Shown here: positions 1 to 5,031 of the stretch, piece after piece | Layout of the letters: every line of letters begins with the position of its first letter | Numbering within the stretch: the first letter of the stretch is position 1 | Assembly (NCBI GenBank): GCA_018399295.1 | Contig: JAGYOO010000128.1 | Location: 1 to 5,121, forward strand | From: Candidatus Omnitrophota bacterium | GTDB taxonomy: Bacteria > Omnitrophota > Gorgyraeia > B26-G9 | Direction of reading: 5' to 3' | DNA length: 5,121 nucleotides | Position numbers and translations under genes: made by a program | The notes under the pieces: model-generated | Told to the model about the DNA's origin: nothing | Seen by the model: only the letters and a program-made list of their open reading frames with translations | Database searches by the model: none

Positions 1-692
1 TTATATGTCCAGTAAGTATAACCAAACCCATAGTCGTCAAAAGCAGACAATAAACCGATCAGTCCGGGCTCTTTTTTTACCTCCGGCATTGGGCGGAAAC
101 GGTTTGTGTCAATGTAATTGGGGATAAGGCTAATTTTCTCAATTGGAATGTCCAGGGCGCGGGTTATGAATCGTTTATCTTCCGGACTGGTGGTGACTAC
201 CCGGTCAGCAAGTTTATAAGCGATGCGTTCGTGTTGCCAGACCCGGCTGACGCTCTGTCTGTCTTTTCCGGCGTTTTTGGTGAATCGCAGAAGCTCGTAG
301 CCGCAGCGTACGACAAGCTTTTTCCGAAACAGGAGCTTTGCCTGCAGCGCCGGCCAGGAGCCGAGCATCTGATAGGTGCGGTAAAAGTCTACCTTCCTCA
401 GGATATCCGCGTTAAGCAGGGGGATAAGATACGCGTAGTGTTTGGAGCGGATGGCATACTTTTTCGGAAGAACCTCGATGTTATCGGCCATGAAGTTTTT
501 ATACCCGAGCTCGTGTTCTTCCACGTCATAGGTAATAAGGTAGACTTTCTTAAAAAAAGCGGCGATCTCATTGTAAAAATCTATCTCCCGCTTGAAGTAT
601 CCGACATGGTCCCACTTTTTCAGTGAAGCTCCATGATTAAGAAACACCGCGAGTGTTTTATCTTTAAGAAGTCCGTTTTCAGTGTTGTCCAT
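1..692 (-). CDS. Glycosyltransferase family 4-like (GT-B) protein with an atypical C-terminal tail, partial (3' end off the left edge)
   Basis: The frame is open for 230 codons from the ATG at 692-690 to the window edge. The start is supported by an AAAGGGTG ribosome-binding site about 6 nt upstream on the minus strand. Residues 14-20 (AVFLNHG) look like the first strand of a GT-B N-domain. R-x-GYE-x-x-R-F lies in the middle, and A-D-R-V-V-T-T-SPEDKRF (about 161-175) followed by SLIPNYIDTNRFRP (188-201) is the standard inter-domain segment of GT4 enzymes. Such enzymes transfer sugar from a nucleotide-sugar donor, usually in surface polysaccharide assembly at the cytoplasmic membrane. There is no signal peptide. 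The C-domain should open with a G-R strand after GLIG (210-213). Instead the visible tail is SAFDDYGFGYTYWTY, which reads like the end of a clan GH-A glycoside hydrolase. It could be a fusion, a recombination scar, a misassembly or a divergent GT. It is divergently oriented to the hydrolase gene. The acceptor and donor cannot be told. Confidence 0.75.
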   Translation of the reverse strand, partial: MDNTENGLLKDKTLAVFLNHGASLKKWDHVGYFKREIDFYNEIAAFFKKVYLITYDVEEHELGYKNFMADNIEVLPKKYAIRSKHYAYLIPLLNADILRKVDFYRTYQMLGSWPALQAKLLFRKKLVVRCGYELLRFTKNAGKDRQSVSRVWQHERIAYKLADRVVTTSPEDKRFITRALDIPIEKISLIPNYIDTNRFRPMPEVKKEPGLIGLLSAFDDYGFGYTYWTY

Positions 693-727
693 ATTTGCAC
701 CCTTTGTGGTTGGGCCACCGGGATGTG

Positions 728-736
728 TGCTATAAT
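728..736 (+). promoter_or_regulatory. Extended -10 promoter for the secreted hydrolase-like gene
   Basis: TGCTATAAT is a perfect extended -10 (TG-n-TATAAT). No good -35 is visible at 16-18 bp spacing (best is TGGTTG at 707-712), which fits an extended -10 promoter. Transcription would begin about 742-744, only 5-7 nt before the ATG at 749. It lies in the 56-bp gap between the two divergent genes. Confidence 0.6.
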
Positions 737-748
737 CGCAGTCAAAAG

Positions 749-2203
749 ATGAACTTTAACCGCAAGCTGTCAGCCATATTCCTTTTACTGTCATTTCTGA
801 CCTCAGCCGCGTTCGCGGCCGAGACCACGGTCATTACGATTGATCTTTCCGCTTTAGCCGGAAAAATCGATCCTCGCTTCTTCAGCACTAAGCGTGCCAC
901 TGCTTCTGGTGAAGAGCAGGAAAAAGCAGTGGAAGTTATTGAAGCGGAAAACTGTCTTTATCACGCGGTTCTCCGGCCATACGCGGCAATAAGCCCTCAG
1001 GAGTATTCCAGCCTTTATCTAAAGCACTTTCGCCGGATAAAGCAAAAAGACCCGAAGATAAAGGTGGGCCCGGTGCTGAATACAGTGGAGTGGTCGGAAG
1101 ATGTGCTGAGAGCGATCCGGGGCCGGCTGGATTTTGCCGCCATGCATGTCTATGTAGATCCCGGCAACCACAATGCCGCCTCTGCCGGCGATTCACTGAA
1201 GCTCAGCCTGGCGCTGCCGGAGTTTGAAAGCCGCAAGTACATCTTCCATGCGCTTAAGCTTCTTGATAAATACACCTCCCAAAAACTTCCCCTGCTTATA
1301 ACCCGGTACGGCATGACAGGTTCAGGCGACGATAATTGCCTTAAAAGCTGTCTGACACAGGCTGAACTGTTAAGGGTATTTTTACTGCCAGAGCTTCGGA
1401 TTCGCGGGGCGGCTTATCCGGAAGGGGACGCGTTTCCCATCCAGGAGTTCTATCACCAGAATTCAGGCGAGATACTGCTGAGGCCAGCGGTTACAGGGCC
1501 GGAATATGATGCAGCGGAATTTATCCATCTGCTGAAAGACAAGTATTACCTGCTTTCCGTAAAGGAGTTTGAGGGCATTAACCTCTTGTCCAAAACAGGT
1601 AGAAGATCGTACAAGCTGACTGCTGCCGATGGCAGCGCGGATAATAGTCCTTTGTCCCAGACTGTCCGGGTAGAACCCGGCACTTACCGGCTGAGTCTGT
1701 TGCTGAAGACCCGGGGCAGTGAGAAGACCGGCTTCTGGATGGAGGCCTCAGCGGAAAACAAAGGCTGGAGCAAGAGCACGCCGATTGTCAGCGGAAACAC
1801 CGGGTGGAGAGCGGTTAATGTAAACTTCGCCGTGTCCGAATCAACCGATCTCCGGCTTTCCGCCCGCGCCAGAGGCAAGGGAAGGGCGTTGTTCAAAGAT
1901 ATCCGGCTGGAGCGGTCAAGAGTAGTACCGCATCGCGAACCCTATCTGTCCGTAACCGCGTCCAAAAGCTCGGATGATAAAGAGCTATACCTTATTATAA
2001 TAAACCGCCACCCCGACCGCCCCCTGACCGCTGAGATCCACCTGCCCGGATTCCAGGCAACCAAAGCAAAAATAACCACCCTAACCGCCCCAACACCGGA
2101 AGCAGAAGTAAAGGCCAAAGAAACAATCTTGCAACTTGATACCCCAAACAGTTTTGAGTTTGAATTCGAACCGCGTTCGGTAACAGCGATAGCGTTCCGC
2201 TGA
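749..2203 (+). CDS. Secreted alpha-L-arabinofuranosidase-type glycoside hydrolase homologue, catalytically degenerate, with inserted carbohydrate-binding module
   Basis: The protein is 484 aa from the ATG at 749. I chose this start because it puts a signal peptide at the N-terminus (basic MNFNRK, hydrophobic 8-20, AFA|AE cleavage near 23); the in-frame TTG at 695 lies upstream of the likely promoter. Order: short beta strand with T-x-DLSALAGKIDPRFF (27-45), as at the start of GH51/GH39-like enzymes; barrel segment SPQEYSSLYLKHF...KIKVGPVLN (82-111) and DFAAMHVYVDP (128-138); PLLITRYGMTG (181-191); a jelly-roll CBM4/9-like insert (about 280-390); C-terminal beta domain ELYLIIINRHPD...SVTAIAFR (412-484). 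Relatives attack arabinose- or xylose-containing glycans outside the cytoplasm. Here 46-81 is far too short for the first half of the barrel, no clear GNE acid/base motif remains, and the ITEYG-type nucleophile is Arg186. It may be a pseudoenzyme that binds carbohydrate, or a decaying gene, although the frame is intact. The exact GH family is uncertain. Confidence 0.7.
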   Translation: MNFNRKLSAIFLLLSFLTSAAFAAETTVITIDLSALAGKIDPRFFSTKRATASGEEQEKAVEVIEAENCLYHAVLRPYAAISPQEYSSLYLKHFRRIKQKDPKIKVGPVLNTVEWSEDVLRAIRGRLDFAAMHVYVDPGNHNAASAGDSLKLSLALPEFESRKYIFHALKLLDKYTSQKLPLLITRYGMTGSGDDNCLKSCLTQAELLRVFLLPELRIRGAAYPEGDAFPIQEFYHQNSGEILLRPAVTGPEYDAAEFIHLLKDKYYLLSVKEFEGINLLSKTGRRSYKLTAADGSADNSPLSQTVRVEPGTYRLSLLLKTRGSEKTGFWMEASAENKGWSKSTPIVSGNTGWRAVNVNFAVSESTDLRLSARARGKGRALFKDIRLERSRVVPHREPYLSVTASKSSDDKELYLIIINRHPDRPLTAEIHLPGFQATKAKITTLTAPTPEAEVKAKETILQLDTPNSFEFEFEPRSVTAIAFR

Positions 2204-2214
2204 ACGCTATCGCT
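2185..2214. repeat. Perfect 13-bp inverted repeat across the hydrolase stop codon
   Basis: AGCGATAGCGTTC (2185-2197) and GAACGCTATCGCT (2202-2214) are exact reverse complements separated by a 4-nt loop (CGCT). The stem includes the last codons and the TGA (2201-2203). No T-tract follows on the plus strand, so it is not a standard intrinsic terminator. It could stall transcription, protect the mRNA 3' end, or be part of the adjoining repeat block, whose left arm begins at 2212 inside this stem. Confidence 0.85.
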
Positions 2215-2334
2215 TAGCACGTTCGCCTTCGGCTCACTGGAGCTCGGAGGCCGGTCGTTCGTTCGAACTCCCTTGGAGCACGCTCACTGTGTTCGCTGGA
2301 GTAGGATGTATTGTTGAATTTCATACTGTTTTCC

Positions 2335-2354
2335 ATGCTCGCGTCTGCGAGCAT
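2335..2354. repeat. 8-bp hairpin near the centre of the foldback
   Basis: ATGCTCGC (2335-2342) and GCGAGCAT (2347-2354) are perfect reverse complements with a GTCT loop. The left half also pairs with 2382-2387, so this small hairpin and the longer inner stem are alternative, mutually exclusive pairings. Confidence 0.65.
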
Positions 2355-2410
2355 TACTCTGAGTGTGCTAAGCGAGCGGCAGCGAGCAAAACAGTTACGC
2401 GCGAAGCGCT

Positions 2411-2470
2411 GCGAGCAAAGCGAGCTCACTCCGAGCTCCAGCGAGCAAAGCGAGCGTGCTCCGAACTCCA
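2411..2470. repeat. Two tandem 30-bp direct repeats in the foldback right arm
   Basis: Units 2411-2440 and 2441-2470 abut with no gap and agree at 26 of 30 positions. Each begins with the identical 15-mer GCGAGCAAAGCGAGC. A partial third start (GTGAGCC) follows at 2471, and related AGCGAGC motifs occur at 2371-2387. There are no spacers of unrelated sequence, so it is not a CRISPR array. Confidence 0.85.
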
Positions 2471-2495
2471 GTGAGCCGTCAGGCGAACGTGCTAA

Positions 2496-2517
2496 GCTCA
2501 GCGCCTCCGCGCTGAGC
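2496..2517. repeat. 9-bp GC-rich hairpin just upstream of the operon promoter
   Basis: GCTCAGCGC (2496-2504) and GCGCTGAGC (2509-2517) are perfect reverse complements with a CTCC loop. It ends 9 bp before the -35 box. The downstream sequence (GCTAATTTATT) is AT-rich but not a proper U-tract, so a terminator insulating the operon is possible but not convincing. Confidence 0.7.
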
Positions 2518-2526
2518 GCTAATTTA

Positions 2527-2555
2527 TTGACACAACAGCCTTTCTAAGCTAAAAT
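2527..2555 (+). promoter_or_regulatory. Sigma-70-type promoter of the yicC-remA-gmk-rpoZ-coaC-coaB operon
   Basis: The -35 box TTGACA (2527-2532) is consensus. A 17-bp spacer follows, then TAAAAT (2550-2555), one base from the consensus TATAAT. Transcription would start near 2561-2563, giving a leader of about 22-24 nt that contains the yicC ribosome-binding site. No other promoter is obvious before the following genes, which all overlap or abut. Confidence 0.8.
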
Positions 2556-2570
2556 AATTGTTTACTTATC

Positions 2571-2579
2571 AAAGGGGTG
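2571..2579 (+). promoter_or_regulatory. yicC: Ribosome-binding site that fixes the yicC TTG start
   Basis: AAAGGGGTG lies about 5 nt before TTG at 2585. It favours TTG over the in-frame TTG at 2558, which overlaps the promoter region, and over the internal ATG at 2597. It resembles the AAAGGGTG in front of the minus-strand glycosyltransferase. Confidence 0.75.
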
Positions 2580-2584
2580 ATAGT

Positions 2585-3463
2585 TTGATCAAAAGCATGA
2601 CAGGATTTGGAAAAGGCAAGGCGCCTTACGGCGGCGGTCAGATCAGGATCGAGATCAAGACCTATAATCACAAATTTTACGAGCTTACCAGTAAGCTTCC
2701 GGAAAGTCTTCAGGCATACGAGGAACGCGTAAAAAAGATGATCCGCAAGTCGGTGCAGCGGGGCAAGGTCTATCTGTGGATCAATTACGAGAACCTGAAG
2801 GATTCCGGCACCGGAATGGAAGTTGACCGGGACAAGCTGCGGCATTATTACGGCATGCTGAAGGAAATCCAAAAGGAATTTTCCCTGAGCGGTGATATTA
2901 CCCTATCGCAGCTGCTTTCATTTCCCGACATCCTGGTCTATAAGGCCGTGCCGCGGAACACGCAGAAACTCTGGTCAGCGACCAACCGCGCGCTGAATTC
3001 AGCTCTGAAAAGCCTGTTGTTGATGCGCGAGCGCGAGGGTAAGCTGCTGAAGCGGGATATGGAAGCGCGCGCCGCCAATATCGCCCGGTCGCTGCGCAAA
3101 CTGAAAAAACTGATCCCCCAGGAGATCCAGAGCTTTGAACGCAGGCTCCGGCAGAAAACCGCGAAGATATCCGATAAAAACGGGACCCGGGCCGAGCGTA
3201 TTCAGGCGGAAGTTGCGATGTTCGCCAAGAACTGCGATGTCAGTGAAGAGATTGCCCGGCTGGAAGCCCATATTGAAAATTTTCTTAAATCCCTGAAGAG
3301 TGAAAAAGAGGCGGGAAAGATTCTTGACTTTATTGCCCAGGAGATTCAGCGGGAGATCAACACCCTGGGCGCCAAGTCATCGGATTTCCGGATATCCCGG
3401 GAAGTCATTTACGTCAAGGGTGAAGTCGAAAAGATCCGTGAACAGGTTCAGAATATCGAGTAA
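2585..3463 (+). CDS. yicC: YicC/YloC family endoribonuclease
   Basis: The protein is 292 aa from a TTG start, usual for the family (about 290). The start gives (M)IKSMTGFGKG, the family's hallmark N-terminus, and sits behind a good Shine-Dalgarno. Residues 1 to about 155 are the YicC-like N-terminal domain (EIKTYNHKFYEL, ESLQAYEERVKKMIRKSVQRGKV). The central part is rich in charged helices, probably coiled coil. The C-terminal DUF1732 region shows the conserved GKILDFIAQEIQREINTLGAKSSDF and ends in KGEVEKIREQVQNIE. YicC of E. coli is reported as an endoribonuclease acting on the small RNA RyhB, so the inferred role is cytoplasmic RNA turnover. It is first in the operon; its TAA is followed directly by the remA ATG. 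No key segment seems to be missing. The family assignment is firm; the RNA target here is unknown. Confidence 0.95.
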   Translation: MIKSMTGFGKGKAPYGGGQIRIEIKTYNHKFYELTSKLPESLQAYEERVKKMIRKSVQRGKVYLWINYENLKDSGTGMEVDRDKLRHYYGMLKEIQKEFSLSGDITLSQLLSFPDILVYKAVPRNTQKLWSATNRALNSALKSLLLMREREGKLLKRDMEARAANIARSLRKLKKLIPQEIQSFERRLRQKTAKISDKNGTRAERIQAEVAMFAKNCDVSEEIARLEAHIENFLKSLKSEKEAGKILDFIAQEIQREINTLGAKSSDFRISREVIYVKGEVEKIREQVQNIE

Positions 3464-3718
3464 ATGAATAACGGTAAACTGATTCTTAATATCGGATACA
3501 ACAACGTCGTAGTCCGCAACCGGATAGTGGCGGTGGTCTGTTCGGATGCCGCCCCGGTCAAACGGCTCAAAGACGAAGCGAGAAAACTGAACAAGCTGAT
3601 CGATGCCACCAATGGACGGAGGACCCGCTGTGTCATAATCACCGACAGCGACCATATTATTCTTTCCAGCATCAATCCGGAGACAGTGGCCCAGCGGCTG
3701 GAAGGAAAGAATGACTGA
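3464..3718 (+). CDS. remA: RemA / DUF370 family DNA-binding regulatory protein
   Basis: The protein is 84 aa, the usual size. The sequence follows the family throughout: [20 protein letters not shown] (6-25), [12 protein letters not shown] (30-41), [25 protein letters not shown] (45-69), NPETVAQRL (71-79). In Bacillus subtilis RemA activates biofilm-matrix and osmoprotection genes, and structural work shows ring-shaped oligomers that bind DNA. Arginines important there (R18 and the GRRTR pair) line up with R20 and R52/R53 here, so DNA binding is probably kept. The start codon touches the yicC stop, and upstream there is only a weak GAG, so translation is likely coupled. It overlaps gmk by 8 nt (ATGACTGA). 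Its regulon in this organism cannot be told; outside Firmicutes the role of DUF370 is largely unknown. Confidence 0.93.
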   Translation: MNNGKLILNIGYNNVVVRNRIVAVVCSDAAPVKRLKDEARKLNKLIDATNGRRTRCVIITDSDHIILSSINPETVAQRLEGKND

Positions 3719-4298
3719 ACGAAAAGGGAAGCTGTTTATCATCTCGGCCCCGTCCGGAGCGGGTAAGACTACTCTGGCGGAACGGGCGGTAAAGACGCTT
3801 CCGCGGTTAAAGCGCTCGATTTCCCTGACCACGCGGGTGCCGCGTAATGGGGAAAAAAGCGGCTGCGACTATGTCTTTGTCGACACCGCGGAATTCAAGG
3901 ATAAAATACGTCAGGGGAAAATGCTTGAATACGCCCGGGTGTTCGGAAACTATTACGGGACACCCCGGGACGGAGTTGAGAAAGACCTTAAAAATAATTT
4001 TGACGTCCTGCTGTGCATTGATGTGCAGGGCGCGATGAAGATCAGAAAAAAATTTAAACAGGACGCGATATTCATTTTCATAATTCCGCCTTCTCTTAAA
4101 GACCTGCGGGAACGTTTGGGGAAACGTAAGGCCAATTCACGCGCGGAAATCGAAGAACGGCTGGCCGTGGCCCGTCACGAGCTGACATATCTGAAGAATT
4201 ACGATTACGGCGTGGTCAACGATGACCTGGAAAGCGCCTTCAAAAAACTGTGTTCAATAATCACAGCTGAAAGATGCAAGGTAAAAGGGAGGAAATAA
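3711..4298 (+). CDS. gmk: Guanylate kinase
   Basis: The protein is 195 aa, typical of bacterial guanylate kinases (about 190-210). It phosphorylates GMP to GDP with ATP in the cytoplasm, an essential step towards GTP and dGTP. The P-loop [10 protein letters not shown] spans 12-21. The GMP-binding elements are [10 protein letters not shown] (36-45), E73 in MLEYA and NYYGTP (80-85). CIDVQGA (102-108) is the conserved strand with D104. A lid-like [17 protein letters not shown] (135-151) and [20 protein letters not shown] (155-174) complete the fold. The ATG lies inside the end of remA, behind a good GGAAGGA Shine-Dalgarno at 3700-3706. The stop overlaps the next start (TAATG). All expected catalytic and binding residues are present. 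Confidence 0.97.
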   Translation: MTERKGKLFIISAPSGAGKTTLAERAVKTLPRLKRSISLTTRVPRNGEKSGCDYVFVDTAEFKDKIRQGKMLEYARVFGNYYGTPRDGVEKDLKNNFDVLLCIDVQGAMKIRKKFKQDAIFIFIIPPSLKDLRERLGKRKANSRAEIEERLAVARHELTYLKNYDYGVVNDDLESAFKKLCSIITAERCKVKGRK

Positions 4299-4489
4299 TG
4301 CATACACCGATTGAAGAATTATTAAAGAAAACTAACAGCCTGTTCAAGCTGGTAAACCTGGCCTCGCGGCGCACCGCTCAGCTGCACGAAGGAAAGAAGT
4401 CGGTTATCGAGCATAAGCAGAGCGAAAAGCTTTCCTCTGTGGCCTTAAGAGAGATCGCCGGCGGCAGCCTGGAATTCAAGATCGAATAA
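4298..4489 (+). CDS. rpoZ: DNA-directed RNA polymerase subunit omega
   Basis: The protein is 63 aa, at the short end for omega but close to Firmicutes forms (about 67). PIEELLKKTNSLFKLVNLASRRTAQL (4-29) matches the omega core helix that clamps the beta-prime C-terminus and helps polymerase assembly, and SSVALREIAGGSLEF (46-60) matches the conserved ALREIAxG segment. I chose ATG 4298 rather than the in-frame ATG 4274 because AGGGAGGA (4286-4293) sits just ahead and the TAATG overlap with gmk continues the operon's coupling pattern; 4274 would add MQGKREEI, which is only the gmk tail read in another frame. In E. coli too, gmk and rpoZ are neighbours. No ppGpp site call is made from so short a sequence. 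Confidence 0.93.
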   Translation: MHTPIEELLKKTNSLFKLVNLASRRTAQLHEGKKSVIEHKQSEKLSSVALREIAGGSLEFKIE

Positions 4490-5031
4490 TGGCCGGGAAA
4501 GAAGTAATCCTCGGAGTAACCGGCGGCATCAGCGCGTATAAAAGCTGTGAAGTCGTCCGGGCTTTAAAAAAACTGGGACACCAGGTAACCGTGGTGATGA
4601 CCCCGGAGGCCTGCCGGTTCGTTACCCCGCTGACCATGCGGACCCTGTCCGGCCGGCCGGTTGTGACCGACATGTTTGAGGAAAACTTCGTCTGGGACCC
4701 CGCGCATATCGCCTTAGCGGAAAAGGCCGACCTTGTTGCCGTAGTTCCGGCCACAGCCAACATCATCGCCAAACTGGCTGTCGGGCTCTGCGACGACATC
4801 CTCAGCTGCATAATCCTTGCCACCAGGGCAACCCGGCTTATCTGCCCGGCCATGAACGACAACATGTACGCGCATCCTTCAGTCCGTGCTAATCTGGACA
4901 AGATCAAAGAGTACGGATATTCAGTTCTGGAACCTGAAGACGGGCTTCTGGCCAGCGGCAAAAGCGGTAAGGGAAGGCTGCCGGAACCCGAGACTGTGGT
5001 TAAGGCCATCCAAAGCCTTTTGGGAGCATGA
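4489..5031 (+). CDS. coaC: Phosphopantothenoylcysteine decarboxylase (stand-alone CoaC flavoprotein)
   Basis: The protein is 180 aa, matching the flavoprotein half of bifunctional CoaBC (Dfp). It decarboxylates 4'-phosphopantothenoylcysteine to 4'-phosphopantetheine using FMN, in coenzyme A synthesis. Motifs: [13 protein letters not shown] (7-19) for flavin binding, the catalytic His73 in [25 protein letters not shown] (85-97), the substrate-clamp motif CPAMNDNMY (119-127) with Asn123, and the flexible flap [16 protein letters not shown] (152-167). The flap normally carries the active-site Cys (LACG, Cys158 in E. coli Dfp); here it is Ser156. Instead of continuing into a CoaB domain the frame stops, and coaB begins at an ATGA overlap. 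It starts within the rpoZ stop (TAATG) with no strong Shine-Dalgarno, which suggests coupled translation. The family is firm; full decarboxylase activity is less certain because of the Ser. Confidence 0.92.
   Translation: MAGKEVILGVTGGISAYKSCEVVRALKKLGHQVTVVMTPEACRFVTPLTMRTLSGRPVVTDMFEENFVWDPAHIALAEKADLVAVVPATANIIAKLAVGLCDDILSCIILATRATRLICPAMNDNMYAHPSVRANLDKIKEYGYSVLEPEDGLLASGKSGKGRLPEPETVVKAIQSLLGA

Larger units (their letters stand above)
2212..2497. repeat. Nested imperfect foldback (palindromic) element, about 286 bp
   Basis: This is the gene-free interval between the hydrolase and the yicC operon. Three pairs of arms nest around a centre near 2360. The outer arms 2212-2249 and 2459-2497 are reverse complements over about 38 bp with two mismatched sites and one indel. 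Their ends, GCTTAGCACGTTCGCCT and AGGCGAACGTGCTAAGC, match perfectly over 17 bp. The middle arms 2275-2301 and 2436-2462 agree at 24 of 27 positions. The inner arms 2325-2342 and 2382-2395 (ACTGTTTT...GCTCGC / GCGAGCAAAACAGT) match apart from 4 extra bases. The left arm carries about 25 extra bases at 2250-2274. No target-site duplication or transposase is visible. It could be a MITE/foldback element, a REP/BIME-like repeat, or a structured untranslated RNA. Short open frames across it (repetitive AKRA-SELQ peptides) are not convincing genes. Confidence 0.8.

Noticed and set aside
231..626. Plus-strand open frame of 131 codons
   Set aside because: It lies opposite the clear glycosyltransferase frame on the minus strand and shows no family motif; it is a shadow of that gene.
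695..748. TTG at 695 as the start of the hydrolase-like protein
   Set aside because: It would put 18 polar residues before the signal peptide and lies upstream of the TATAAT box, so the predicted mRNA would not include it.
2185..2220. Rho-independent terminator
   Set aside because: The stem is excellent but no T-tract follows on the plus strand (TAGCACG), so I list it only as a hairpin.
2214..2429. Minus-strand frame of 71 codons across the foldback
   Set aside because: It is composed of the same inverted repeats, with no start signals and no recognisable domain.
2371..2480. CRISPR-like array
   Set aside because: The units abut without unique spacers and diverge from each other; no cas gene is near.
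2289..2547. Small plus-strand frames with repeated AKRA-SELQ / SEQSERAP peptides
   Set aside because: They are translations of the 30-bp DNA repeats (a multiple of three keeps frames open), have no ribosome-binding site and match the repeat structure better than a protein.
3377..3832. Minus-strand frame of 151 codons
   Set aside because: It runs antisense through yicC, remA and gmk, all of which have strong family matches.
4274..4297. Upstream ATG for rpoZ
   Set aside because: The extra eight residues are the gmk tail in another frame, and the strong AGGGAGGA site points to 4298.
4476..5009. Minus-strand frame of 177 codons
   Set aside because: It is antisense to coaC, is Ser/Ala/Arg rich without motifs, and exists because of codon bias in coaC.
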